Translations under genes and position numbers: made by a program
The notes under the pieces: model-generated
The model's database searches: none
Told to the model about the DNA's origin: nothing
Seen by the model: the letters and a program-made list of their open reading frames with translations, nothing else
Shown: in pieces, positions 17,963-27,019 of the stretch
Layout of the letters: each line of letters starts with the position of its first letter
Numbering within the stretch: the first letter of the stretch is position 1
NCBI RefSeq assembly: GCF_022096995.1
Contig: NZ_JACXGQ010000001.1
Coordinates: forward strand, 248,001-312,000
Length of the DNA stretch: 64,000 bases
From: Yoonia sp. I 8.24
GTDB lineage: Bacteria > Pseudomonadota > Alphaproteobacteria > Rhodobacterales > Rhodobacteraceae
Direction of reading: 5' to 3'

Positions 17963-18769
17963 ATGCGCCACACGCTTCCTATTGCACCGCAGTTCTATGT
18001 TACTGCACCGCAACCCTGCCCTTACCTTGAAGGCAGGATGGAGCGAAAATTGTTCACAGCATTGCAGGGCGACAGCGCGACAAAGCTGAACGATTCTCTT
18101 TCTAAGCAAGGGTTTCGTCGCTCTCAGAATGTGCTTTACCGCCCATCCTGTGCCGAATGTTCGGCCTGTATGTCGGCGCGGATTGATATTTCAAAATTCA
18201 GCCCCTCGCGCAGCCAACGCCGCGTTGCAAAACGCGCATCTTATCTTGCGCGCCGTGCGACATCGCCGTGGGCAACCGAAGAGCAATACGATTTGTTTCG
18301 CGACTACCTTGATGGGCGGCACGCCTCCGGGGGAATGGCGGATATGGATATGTTCGAATTCGCGGCAATGGTTGAAGAAACGCCGATCCGGTCGCGGCTG
18401 ATCGAGTATACCGACGCGCGCGCACTTAAAGCGGTGTGCCTGACCGATATTCTTGATGATGGGCTGTCGATGGTCTATTCGTTTTTCGACCCGGCGCTCG
18501 AGAAACTATCGCTTGGCACCTATATTATTCTGGATCACATCGCGATCGCGCAGGAACTTGGCCTGCCCTATATCTATCTTGGGTATTGGGTCCCCGGCAG
18601 CCCGAAAATGGACTATAAATCCAAATTCGCAGGGCTTGAGATTTACAAAGGCGGTCAGTGGACACCGTTGGGCGACCCTGCAAACCACTCATCGGATGTG
18701 CACCCGCTGTCCAACGATCCGATTGCTGAACAGGTCGCGCAAATCCAACTGCCTGACGGGCGCATTTAA
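17963..18769 (+). CDS. bpt: Aminoacyl-tRNA-protein transferase, Bpt/Ate type
   Basis: 268 residues. These enzymes add leucine (Bpt) or arginine (Ate) from charged tRNA to N-terminal Asp/Glu residues, marking proteins for the N-end-rule ClpS/ClpAP pathway. The N-terminal domain shows [11 protein letters not shown] and [12 protein letters not shown], with the conserved Cys-x-x-Cys; the C-terminal GNAT-like domain shows [40 protein letters not shown], the signature of the family. The start was taken at [15 protein letters not shown] strong hairpin follows the stop codon. Confidence 0.93.
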   Translation: MRHTLPIAPQFYVTAPQPCPYLEGRMERKLFTALQGDSATKLNDSLSKQGFRRSQNVLYRPSCAECSACMSARIDISKFSPSRSQRRVAKRASYLARRATSPWATEEQYDLFRDYLDGRHASGGMADMDMFEFAAMVEETPIRSRLIEYTDARALKAVCLTDILDDGLSMVYSFFDPALEKLSLGTYIILDHIAIAQELGLPYIYLGYWVPGSPKMDYKSKFAGLEIYKGGQWTPLGDPANHSSDVHPLSNDPIAEQVAQIQLPDGRI

Positions 18770-18785
18770 CCCCATCCGAAACGAA

Positions 18786-18817
18786 AAAGGCGCCCGCAGT
18801 TTCCTGCGCGCGCCTTT
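18786..18817. terminator. Bidirectional hairpin between bpt and the TRAP operon
   Basis: AAAGGCGC (18786-18793) pairs with GCGCCTTT (18810-18817), with an inner CGCAG/CTGCG stem. The A-rich and T-rich flanks make it usable in both directions for the convergent bpt and dctM-type genes. Confidence 0.75.
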
Positions 18818-18837
18818 GTTGACCGATGCCCCTGCCC

Positions 18838-21192
18838 TTATTTCAGCAGGTTTGGCACGATTGTCACAACGCTTGGCACCAAGGCCAACAGCAGCAGTGC
18901 CGCCACCTGAATGCCGATGAATGGCATGACCCCACGGTAGATCTGCCCAGTGGTGATCGACTTGGGCGCAACGCCACGCAGATAGAACAGCGCAAAGCCA
19001 AAGGGCGGTGTCAGGAACGATGTTTGCAAGTTCACCGCGATCATGATGGTCACCCATTTGGGATCAAACGTGCCGCCATAAATGACCGGCCCCACGATGG
19101 GGATCACGATGTAGATGATTTCCAAGAAATCCAGCACAAACCCCAAGATGAACAGCACGAACATCACCAGCAGGAAGACCGTCCACTCATTGTCGAACGA
19201 GCGCAAGAACTGTTGGATATAGTGTTCACCGCCAAAGGAAATCAGCACAAGGTTCAGCAACTGCGACCCGATCAGGATGGTGAATACCATCGATGTGACT
19301 TTGGCGGTTTCACGCACGACCGGTGATAACACCCCACCTGATAGCAGCACCCAGCAGGACCAGCCCAGACCGAACATCGCATAAAGGAAGCTGACGAAAG
19401 CCACGAGGTACGCAATTTTATTTTCCAACAAAACGACCTCTTGGCCGATGCGCATGTCAAAGTTAACCCCAACCAACAGCATCAATGCGATGGCCCCGGT
19501 GGTGTAAAGCACGATGTTGCCTGACAGCCCTTGGTCTTGACGTTTGCGGTAGGCCGCGAGCAAAAGCGCACCGCCTGCCCCCAAAGCCGCAGCCGGGGTT
19601 GGGTTGGTGATCCCGCCAAGGATCGAACCCAACACTGCAATGATCAACACAAGCGGCGGGAAGACAACGCGCAAAATCTCATTTCCCGCCAAATATCTAA
19701 ACGCAGGACGAAGCCCCAGATAGGTCACGTAAAGCGGGATCGCGATATAGAGCGTGGTCCAGCCCGGTGATGTCAACGGCGTGATCAGCACAAGATCAAC
19801 CAGCAACAACAGCGCGATTCCTGCGGCACCGATCAGCAGCGGGCGTGGGTCCTTGCTTGGGGCCACCCCGCGTGCCACGGCAAAGATCAGCGCAAGGAAC
19901 ATAGCAGTGATGCCGATCCCTTTGCCAATGGGTGCCGCTGCTTCGACTTTTGCCGCCATGATTGTCGCGCGTTCTTCGTCAGATAGCGCACGCGCTTCAA
20001 CGACGCCGCCCGCAGCCTCGATTGCGGCCTGCTCAGACAGGGCCGTTTCCCAGGCTTCGGCGCCGTGCAGTGCTTGCATCGCAACGGCACAATCATCGCC
20101 GACGTTCGTACGCAGTGACGCCGTTTGCCCAGCATCGGTAAAGCTATCAACGATAATGGTCTGCGATCCCATCAGCCCGGTTTGGCCAAGCCCGATGGTC
20201 AGGCCAATAACCGCCACGGGTACCGCAAGGAACCATGTGAATGCCTCGTTACGGGTGACGTGTTCGCCAGAACCTGTGCTTTCAAACTGCACAGGTGGGG
20301 CTTTGGATGGGTTAATCATCGCAAAGACAAAGGCATAGCCCGCGTAGAGCACGGCGAGCATGATCCCCGGCAACATCGCCGCTTGGAACAATGTCCCCAC
20401 TGATACAACAGCCGGTTCACCCAGATAAGTCAACGCATCTGAACAGCCGGCAAGCTGCGCGCGCTCTTCTTGTGCTGCGGAATAAAGATCACCTGCCAGC
20501 GTGCCCAAAAGCACGATCACGATGGACGGCGGAATGATCTGACCCAATGTGCCAGAGGCCGCAATCACACCTGTCGAGAGTTCAGGTGAATAGCCATTCT
20601 TCAACATTGTCGGCAGCGCCAAAAGCCCCATCGTCACAACCGTTGCACCAACGATCCCTGTAGATGCCGCCAAGAACGCACCCACGATTACGATAGAAAC
20701 GGCCAAACCACCGGGCAACGGGCCAAACACTTTGGCCATCGTCGTCAGCAATTCATCCGCGATCCGCGAACGTTCCAACACGATACCCATCATGACGAAC
20801 ATCACAACGGCAAGCAGTGTTTCGATAGACTGCCCCGCCAGAACCCGTTCGTTCATCCGGTTCACAAGAAAGCCGATATTCCGATCAAGCGCTTGTTCCC
20901 AGCCATTGGGGAACAACACATGTTCATAGCGTGGCAAATCAGGGTATCGGAACACCGAAATCGCATCGGTGCGCACACCTTCGGCAATCAGCCCTGCATA
21001 TTCAGCGGAATTTGTATCAATCGCCGCGTGGATCAATAGACCCGAACTATCGAGTGCCGCGATCACACCAAACGAAATGACGGCAGAACCTGAAATCGCA
21101 AAAGCGACAGGGAAGCCCGACAAAATACCAGCAAACAACGTCAAAAAGACGATCATAATGCCGATTTCAACGCCATCTAAACCTAAAAGCAT
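18838..21192 (-). CDS. TRAP transporter large permease (DctM/TakM type), extended
   Basis: 784 residues, far longer than the ~430 of ordinary DctM proteins. The core fold is seen in the N-terminal MIVFLTLFAGILSGFPVAFAISG, the LPGGLAVSIVIVGAFLAASTGIVGATVVTMG re-entrant region, IIPPSIVIVLLG and the C-terminal FVLDFLEIIYIVIPIVGPV and PPFGFALFYLRGVAP. Extra material includes a ~60-residue hydrophilic loop near residues 50-110, a soluble segment near 335-420, and additional hydrophobic helices. Such long large subunits accompany TakP-type binding proteins for alpha-keto acids. It is the last gene of the TRAP operon. Confidence 0.92.
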   Translation of the reverse strand: MLLGLDGVEIGIMIVFLTLFAGILSGFPVAFAISGSAVISFGVIAALDSSGLLIHAAIDTNSAEYAGLIAEGVRTDAISVFRYPDLPRYEHVLFPNGWEQALDRNIGFLVNRMNERVLAGQSIETLLAVVMFVMMGIVLERSRIADELLTTMAKVFGPLPGGLAVSIVIVGAFLAASTGIVGATVVTMGLLALPTMLKNGYSPELSTGVIAASGTLGQIIPPSIVIVLLGTLAGDLYSAAQEERAQLAGCSDALTYLGEPAVVSVGTLFQAAMLPGIMLAVLYAGYAFVFAMINPSKAPPVQFESTGSGEHVTRNEAFTWFLAVPVAVIGLTIGLGQTGLMGSQTIIVDSFTDAGQTASLRTNVGDDCAVAMQALHGAEAWETALSEQAAIEAAGGVVEARALSDEERATIMAAKVEAAAPIGKGIGITAMFLALIFAVARGVAPSKDPRPLLIGAAGIALLLLVDLVLITPLTSPGWTTLYIAIPLYVTYLGLRPAFRYLAGNEILRVVFPPLVLIIAVLGSILGGITNPTPAAALGAGGALLLAAYRKRQDQGLSGNIVLYTTGAIALMLLVGVNFDMRIGQEVVLLENKIAYLVAFVSFLYAMFGLGWSCWVLLSGGVLSPVVRETAKVTSMVFTILIGSQLLNLVLISFGGEHYIQQFLRSFDNEWTVFLLVMFVLFILGFVLDFLEIIYIVIPIVGPVIYGGTFDPKWVTIMIAVNLQTSFLTPPFGFALFYLRGVAPKSITTGQIYRGVMPFIGIQVAALLLLALVPSVVTIVPNLLK

Positions 21193-21207
21193 ATCTTCGG
21201 TCCTACC

Positions 21208-22155
21208 TTAGTGAATTTCTGCGACAAGTTCGGCGGTTTCATCGCCAATGACATCGCGGTCAAGATATTTACCTTCGCTTTGCGGGCCTTCTTTCAGCTC
21301 TAGGTAAGAGCGATAGAAGAACGCAACAGCCTGCAACATCACCATGAATGTGAAGGTGACCAGCAGGATTTTGAACAGAAAGTAGGCGTTAAACCCGTTT
21401 GGCGAAAAGCCAATTGTTTCGACGTTCCAGCGCAAGGCACGCGCCTTGTTCACCAAACGATCAAGGCTATCTGATGCGGATGGGTTTGGCACCACAAGGT
21501 TGCGCCACAAGAAAAACCATCCATAAAGCCATGTCAGGATGGCCGCGGGGATCATCAGCAGCAGCGAACCGACCATGTCGATGATCCGTTTGGTGCGGAA
21601 ACTGACGGCGGAATAAACCAGATCAACGCGGACGTGCCCGCCTTGGACGAATGTATAGCTCGCACACATGCAAACGATCATGGCGTTAAACAGCTTCAAT
21701 TCCTCGGACCACCAGCTGACGTCTTTGGCAAAGTTCACGCCAAAACCCACACCGATTTCAGAAACCGCGAAGATCCGTTGCATAAAGATGATGACGATCT
21801 GTTGCAGCACCATCAAAAGCCCGGCCCATGCAAAAAAGCGGCCCACCTTATTGGCAAACCCTTCGAGGACCCGCACGCAGCCCCACATAAAGTGGTTGTT
21901 CACAAATCCGATGATGCTGACGATCAGGAAGATCACGAAGACGACAAAGAAAAGCTCGACCGAGGCACCGTAGTAAATAAAGCGCATCAGCGCTTCTTTG
22001 ACCTCAAGGTCGGCCATTGCCGCATTTGTAAAGGGGACCCAAGACAACCATTGGCCGGGATGCGTCACCGCATAACCAAAGTTATAAAATGCTTCGATGA
22101 GGTTCGCAAAGAACCACCCAACGGGGTTCCCCCCCCAAGCTTCGACCAGGCCCAT
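21208..22155 (-). CDS. TRAP transporter small permease (DctQ type), extended
   Basis: 315 residues, longer than the ~170-200 of common DctQ proteins. The core DctQ part is in the second half (FAWAGLLMVLQQIVIIFMQRIF, then VQGGHVRVDLVYSAVSFRTKRIIDMVGS, the family's HVRVD signature). About 110 extra N-terminal residues contain another hydrophobic stretch (VELFFVVFVIFLIVSIIGFV). AAGGGG precedes the ATG. It lies between the binding protein and the large permease, 15 bases from the latter. Confidence 0.9.
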   Translation of the reverse strand: MGLVEAWGGNPVGWFFANLIEAFYNFGYAVTHPGQWLSWVPFTNAAMADLEVKEALMRFIYYGASVELFFVVFVIFLIVSIIGFVNNHFMWGCVRVLEGFANKVGRFFAWAGLLMVLQQIVIIFMQRIFAVSEIGVGFGVNFAKDVSWWSEELKLFNAMIVCMCASYTFVQGGHVRVDLVYSAVSFRTKRIIDMVGSLLLMIPAAILTWLYGWFFLWRNLVVPNPSASDSLDRLVNKARALRWNVETIGFSPNGFNAYFLFKILLVTFTFMVMLQAVAFFYRSYLELKEGPQSEGKYLDRDVIGDETAELVAEIH

Positions 22156-22271
22156 GTCCCACCCCTTTTAGAAAATTCTTATGGCGCTATCACAAAGCGC
22201 CTGACGCATGAGGGCCCCTATGCGTTTGCATTGGGCCCTCATGACTATCGTTTCAAAAACCGTGAATGGGC

Positions 22272-23354
22272 TTAGCCCATTACGCGGTCACGCTGTGTGC
22301 GGTACGCACCTTCGGATTTTTGGATCCAAGAAGAAGACGCAGCCATAGATGCGTTGTAGCTTGCGCGCAGACGATCATAGATGTCGTCGCCAGCATATTG
22401 ATCAAGCGTTTCTTTCGCAGCAACACCCATCGCATCCCAAACTGTGTCAGGGAATTCCAGAACCTTAACACCACCAGCTTGCAGACGCTGAAGCGCTGCA
22501 CCGTTGTTGTTCATGAACTGTGCGAGGTTCCACTGGTGGGCTTCACCAGATGCAACTTCGATGATTTTCTGGTGCTCTGGGCTCAGGCTTTCGAACACAT
22601 CAAGGTTTGTTGCCAAAGACAGGGCTGCGCCCGGCTCGTGCATCCCAGCTGTGTAGTAGAACTTGGTGATTTCTTGGAAACCAGCTTTTTCATCAGCCCA
22701 TGGGCCGATCCACTCTGTGCCGTCAATCGCGCCAGAAGCCAGCGCTTGGTACACTTCAGCACCCGGAAGGTTCTGAATAGATGCGCCCATTTTACCAAGT
22801 GCTTGACCGCCAAGGCCAGGCATACGGAATTTCAGACCTTGGAAATCTTCTGGGCCAGTGATCTCTTTTGAGAACCAACCACCCGCTTGTGGGCCAGTGT
22901 TACCTGCGAGGAAAGATTTCAGACCAAAGATTTGGCCCAGCTCGTCGTGGAAACCTTGGCCTTCGCCTTGGTAGTACCAGTTAGAGATCTCTTGCGGCGT
23001 CATGCCGAACGGCACAGATGTGAAATAGGCGTAACCTGGGTGCTGGTTGACGAAGTAGTAGTCAGCACCGTGGTACATGTCAGCCTGACCAGAGGTCACA
23101 GCGTCAAACACTTCGAACGCACCAACCAATTCGCCAGCTGCTTTCAGGTCGATGGTCAAAGACCCGCCTGACATCGCTGTGATTGTGTCAGCTGCGCGCT
23201 GTGCAGCGTCGTGTACACCAGCAAGGCCGCGGCCCCATGTGGTGACGAGCGTCAGCGTGCGGTTGCCTTGTGCATACGCAGGTGCGGCAAGCGCTGTTGC
23301 GGCTGCGGCTGTCCCGCCAAGTGCAGAATTCTTTAGAAATGAACGGCGATCCAT
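22272..23354 (-). CDS. TRAP transporter solute-binding protein (TakP/DctP7-like)
   Basis: 360 residues. A twin-arginine signal (MDRRSFLKNSALGGTAAAATALAAPAYAQ) predicts Tat export and cleavage after AYA. The mature part shows the DctP fold: TWGRGLAGVHDAAQRAADTI, GADYYFVNQHPGYAYFTSVPFGM, LKFRMPGLGGQALGKMGA with the conserved substrate-carboxylate arginine, and SGAIDGTEWIGPWAD. This pattern is that of the TakP family, dimeric binding proteins for alpha-keto acids or lactate with a bound cation. The ligand here is inferred. It is the first gene of the operon, divergent from a two-component system. Confidence 0.92.
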   Translation of the reverse strand: MDRRSFLKNSALGGTAAAATALAAPAYAQGNRTLTLVTTWGRGLAGVHDAAQRAADTITAMSGGSLTIDLKAAGELVGAFEVFDAVTSGQADMYHGADYYFVNQHPGYAYFTSVPFGMTPQEISNWYYQGEGQGFHDELGQIFGLKSFLAGNTGPQAGGWFSKEITGPEDFQGLKFRMPGLGGQALGKMGASIQNLPGAEVYQALASGAIDGTEWIGPWADEKAGFQEITKFYYTAGMHEPGAALSLATNLDVFESLSPEHQKIIEVASGEAHQWNLAQFMNNNGAALQRLQAGGVKVLEFPDTVWDAMGVAAKETLDQYAGDDIYDRLRASYNASMAASSSWIQKSEGAYRTQRDRVMG

Positions 23355-23452
23355 GAAATTTCCTCCCAGATATTATTTCCTTGGCCACAACACGGCCAAG
23401 ACGCGATCGATTTTCGTCCGGCGACACTAACGACAGTTTTCCAAACGTAAAA

Positions 23453-23468
23453 TACGTAGTTCTACGTA
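23453..23468. promoter_or_regulatory. Inverted repeat between the TRAP operon and the two-component genes
   Basis: TACGTAGTTCTACGTA: two 7-bp complementary arms around TT. A further ACGTAA stands just upstream. The site is in the 243-base divergent spacer, 99 bases before the binding-protein start. Palindromes of this length are typical targets of NarL/FixJ-type response regulators such as the one encoded at 25013. Confidence 0.65.
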
Positions 23469-23597
23469 GATTGGGTGTTTTTGGTACATTTTTTGCACCA
23501 ATTTGCATTATTATTAGGCGATCACGGAATAGAGAGCACACCAAAGGCGACAGTCAGGGGTTTGATTCGTGGCTGATTCCCCGCTAACGATCGGCGC

Positions 23598-25016
23598 ATG
23601 ACACCGTTTTACACGCGCCTGCGCGACATGTTTTCGATTGGCTATGGGCAAAAGATATTTCTTTTGGCTACTCTACCGCTTGTCATCGCGGTTTTTTTGA
23701 TCTCGATTGTGGTCACGACCCAATCCACCCAATTGGCCGAACGTGAAATTCAGGCGCTTGAAACACAACTGATCGCGACGAAACGTGCTGAGCTTAAGAA
23801 TTATCTGTCGATTGCGCGAACGGCAGTGGTGAATACCTATGGTCGCGCCGCCCCTGATGATGATGCCGCCAAATTGGCGGTCACCCAGCAACTCTCGTCA
23901 ATGCTTTATGGCCAAGACGGGTATTTCTTTGTGTTTGACTACGACGGCAACAATCTTGTCGCGCCGCGTCAAACTGATTTGATTGGGCGCAATTGGCTGG
24001 GGTTGACGGATGTCAACGGCACGGCGATCACCGATGATCTGATCCGGATCGCGCGCACGGGCGGCGGCTATCACAGTTTTGTCTGGACCAAACCATCAAC
24101 GGGCGAACAGGCCAGCATGATCGCCTATGTGAATGGGTTTCAGGATTGGCGGTGGGTCATTGGGACCGGGATATTTATCGACGATGTACTTGAAAACGTT
24201 GCTGTTTCCCGCGCAGAGGTGCAAGCCCGTATCACCCGCACATCCTACTACATCGTCGCGATCACGATCGCGGCGCTCATGGGGGTGTTTCTGACCGGGA
24301 TGGTCCTGAATATTCGCGAAAGGCGGTTGGCGGACGTCAAGCTTAAAGAGCTGACACAGCGTATCATCGACACCCAAGAAGAAGAACGTGGCCGTGTGGC
24401 ACGCGAGCTGCATGACGGCATTAGCCAAATGCTTGTTGGGGTGCGCTATGCGCTCGAATTGACCCGCCGAAAATCAGGGGCCGGTGATCATGCCAGCCTT
24501 GACCGGGGGATCGATGGGCTGAGCCAAACCATCCAAGAAGTGCGCCGCATCAGCCGCGATCTGCGACCGGGTGTCTTGGATGATCTTGGGCTTGGCCCTG
24601 CCCTACAGGCCTTGACGGATGATTTTCGTAATCGCACGGGCATTGCAACCTCATTTGAAACCGTGGTTTTTCGCAACCGACTTGATCAAGATGCCCGGAT
24701 CGCGCTGTACCGCATCGCGCAAGAGGCGCTCACGAATATTGAGCGCCATGCGCAGGCAACCCAAGTGCGTATGTCCCTCAAGGGGCATCGCAGCGGCGCA
24801 ATGCTTCGGATCACGGACAATGGGGTTGGCATGACCTGGCCACCCTCGAACCGTGGACCGACACATGGTCTTGGCTTGCGAAACATGCAAGAACGCATTG
24901 AACAGCTTGGGGGCAACCTACGTATCACAACATCACGCAGCGCCCCAACAGGCACCACTATCGAAGCACAGGTTCCGCTAACCCACCTGCTGAACCCGCA
25001 AAAGGACACCGCATGA
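23598..25016 (+). CDS. Sensor histidine kinase with periplasmic Cache domain (NarL-type)
   Basis: 472 residues. Transmembrane helix 1 (about 18-41) and helix 2 (about 217-238) enclose a ~175-residue periplasmic single Cache domain (YGQDGYFFVFDYDGNNLVAP, then DWRWVIGTGIFIDDV), a fold that binds small organic acids. The kinase core is of the HPK7/HisKA_3 class: ARELHDGISQMLVGVRYALEL with the phosphorylated His272, then ALTNIERHAQA (N box), RITDNGVGM and GLGLRNMQERIEQLGG (G boxes). Its divergence from the TRAP operon suggests it senses the transported substrate. The stop overlaps the regulator gene. Confidence 0.93.
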   Translation: MTPFYTRLRDMFSIGYGQKIFLLATLPLVIAVFLISIVVTTQSTQLAEREIQALETQLIATKRAELKNYLSIARTAVVNTYGRAAPDDDAAKLAVTQQLSSMLYGQDGYFFVFDYDGNNLVAPRQTDLIGRNWLGLTDVNGTAITDDLIRIARTGGGYHSFVWTKPSTGEQASMIAYVNGFQDWRWVIGTGIFIDDVLENVAVSRAEVQARITRTSYYIVAITIAALMGVFLTGMVLNIRERRLADVKLKELTQRIIDTQEEERGRVARELHDGISQMLVGVRYALELTRRKSGAGDHASLDRGIDGLSQTIQEVRRISRDLRPGVLDDLGLGPALQALTDDFRNRTGIATSFETVVFRNRLDQDARIALYRIAQEALTNIERHAQATQVRMSLKGHRSGAMLRITDNGVGMTWPPSNRGPTHGLGLRNMQERIEQLGGNLRITTSRSAPTGTTIEAQVPLTHLLNPQKDTA

Positions 25017-25648
25017 CGATCCGCATTTTGATTGTTGATGACCACCCTATGGTCACCGAAGGCATTCAAGCAATCCTTGAAAGCTATGATGACATCGACG
25101 TGGTTGGTGCGCTCAACAACGGCCAAGATGCCGTTGATCAGGTCAAAGCACTGGCGCCTGACGTAATCTTGCTTGATCTGAATATGCCAGGCCTTTCGGG
25201 GTTGGCCGCGACTGAGATGATCCTTGAAAAGCGTCCTGAGACATTGATCGTGATCCTATCGATGCATGACAGCCCTGAATATATCTCGACGGCGCTAAGC
25301 CACGGTGCGAGCGGCTATATTCTGAAGGATGTGCCAACAGATTCAATCCGCCAAGCAATTGATGCGGTGCTTGCGGGCGAGCAATATCTTTGCACCGGCG
25401 CCAAAGGATCGTTGCGTCCAAAAATCAACGGCGGGCGCGAGGCGCTCACCAGCCGGGAACAAACGATCCTGCTTGAATTGGCCCAAGGCAAATCCAACAA
25501 GGAAGTCGCGCGGATTTTGAATATTTCCGTGCGCACCGTGGAAACCCACCGCAACAACATCAAAAGCAAACTCGGGATCAGTTCCACCGCAGGGTTAACA
25601 CGCTACGCGATGGAACATGGGGTGCTGCAAGGCACTGGAATCCAATAG
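25013..25648 (+). CDS. NarL/FixJ-family response regulator
   Basis: 211 residues. The receiver domain has the acidic pair in VDDHPM, the phospho-acceptor Asp55 in VILLDLNMPG, and the conserved lysine in YILKDVP. The C-terminal LuxR-type helix-turn-helix reads LTSREQTILLELAQGKSNKEVARILNISVRTVETHRNNIKSKLG. It overlaps the kinase gene by four bases (ATGA), so the two form a coupled pair. Likely targets are the inverted repeat in front of the TRAP operon and its own promoter; this is inference. Confidence 0.95.
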   Translation: MTIRILIVDDHPMVTEGIQAILESYDDIDVVGALNNGQDAVDQVKALAPDVILLDLNMPGLSGLAATEMILEKRPETLIVILSMHDSPEYISTALSHGASGYILKDVPTDSIRQAIDAVLAGEQYLCTGAKGSLRPKINGGREALTSREQTILLELAQGKSNKEVARILNISVRTVETHRNNIKSKLGISSTAGLTRYAMEHGVLQGTGIQ

Positions 25649-25651
25649 GTC

Positions 25652-25676
25652 TTGCGCCCGCCCAAGACGGGCGCAA
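25652..25676. terminator. Bidirectional hairpin between the regulator and LysM-SBP genes
   Basis: TTGCGCCCG (25652-25660) and CGGGCGCAA (25668-25676) form a perfect 9-bp stem with a 7-base loop. It lies between convergent genes. No strong T-run follows on either side, so efficiency is uncertain. Confidence 0.65.
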
Positions 25677-25682
25677 CAGTGT

Positions 25683-26795
25683 TTAGTTTTCAACCGTGGT
25701 TTTGATGCCTTCGCGGACAATTTCGAACCACTCGCCCGACAGGCGCAGGTCTTCGAGCCCCGCATTGATGATATCCATATAGGCATCGCCATTGGGGTTG
25801 GTCTTCGACACGAACACATGCAGGGTCTGTTGCGATGTCAGTTCAGGCAAATCAACGACAACATCCGTCATGCCTGCGTTATCCGCGTCTTCCTCTGCGG
25901 GCAGCGCGTCATATGTCACAACATCAACCTCGCCTTCGCGCAAAAGATCCCAGCAGGCTGCCTGCGTCTCGGCTTGGATCAGCTCAATATTTGGGGCGAC
26001 CAATGCTTCGGCCTCAAGGTCAAAGGTAAACCAGACCTCCGGGCGACAAAGCCGCGCACCATACAGGTCTTCATAGGTGTCCGCGTTCTCATAGGCGCTG
26101 CCAGCCAAGGTGTAATAGCCCACAAGCGCGTCATAAAACGGTTCAGAATGGTTGAAATCCGTACAACGCACCGCGTTTGGCGCGGAAAGGTTTTCAAGCT
26201 TGCTGCAATCGGGCCTGTACCACGGGAATGCCATATCGATCGCTCCTGACGGCAAAAGCACCTCAAGGTGCGAGCCCCAGTCGTTCACGAACATGATGTC
26301 GAATGCCTGCTCTTCGTTACCCAGTTCGAGCGAACGGCGCACCATTTGCGTGAACAGGCCGCCACCGGGCAGGCTCTCGTCTGTGAAGGGGGCGTAACCG
26401 CTCGAGGTCACAAGCCGCAGCGGACGATCGAGGCTATCGGGTTGTAAGGTCGGGGCGGTCGACACCGCGGGCGCTGCAACACTGAGCGTCAAAGGCAAAG
26501 ATCCATCCGCACATGGGATTTTAAGCACCTGCCCAACCTCCAGCAAATTCGGGCTTGGCAAAATATCCGTGTTCGCGTTGTAAAGCGCTTGGTAGCCGCC
26601 CCGCACATCGGCGCGTCGCGCGATACTGCTTAGGACGTCGCCGCGCACAACCGTATAGGTCGCACATTGTTCTTGCGCGTGCACCTGAGTTGCGGAAGCG
26701 GCAACAAGGCCAAGACTCGCGGCGCAGCCTGTTGAAGATAAAAATGCAACTCGTTTGAAGGTTGACCAGATAGTATGGGGTTGGTTTTTCGACAT
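25683..26795 (-). CDS. Exported protein with LysM domain fused to a family-3 solute-binding-like domain
   Basis: 370 residues from MSKNQPHTIWSTFK; AAGGGA stands before this ATG. An N-terminal hydrophobic region with AAS-ATQVHAQ cleavage gives export. Next is one LysM domain (CATYTVVRGDVLSSIARRADV, then NLLEVGQVLKIPC), which binds peptidoglycan. From about residue 120 it resembles a periplasmic amino-acid-type binding protein: LRLVTSSGYAPFTDESLPGGG, IDMAFPWYRPDC, LREGEVDVVTYDA. No transporter genes adjoin it, so it may sense rather than import. It converges on the two-component pair. Confidence 0.85.
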   Translation of the reverse strand: MSKNQPHTIWSTFKRVAFLSSTGCAASLGLVAASATQVHAQEQCATYTVVRGDVLSSIARRADVRGGYQALYNANTDILPSPNLLEVGQVLKIPCADGSLPLTLSVAAPAVSTAPTLQPDSLDRPLRLVTSSGYAPFTDESLPGGGLFTQMVRRSLELGNEEQAFDIMFVNDWGSHLEVLLPSGAIDMAFPWYRPDCSKLENLSAPNAVRCTDFNHSEPFYDALVGYYTLAGSAYENADTYEDLYGARLCRPEVWFTFDLEAEALVAPNIELIQAETQAACWDLLREGEVDVVTYDALPAEEDADNAGMTDVVVDLPELTSQQTLHVFVSKTNPNGDAYMDIINAGLEDLRLSGEWFEIVREGIKTTVEN

Positions 26796-27019
26796 TCGCC
26801 GTCCCTTTCTTGAATCATTTCTTCGTGAGGGCACTATTTCATAGAAATTTCAGATGTCTTGCGAATATTGGTCGAAAGTCACAAACCGTTGCTTTCACGT
26901 CGACATTTCGACGCCACCGCGCAAATGCCGACGTTCAAATTTATAAAAATGCCTTGCACTTAGGCGGTTTGCTAGCACAATTTGCACATGAACAATCAAT
27001 GACCATATCGGAGCAATAA

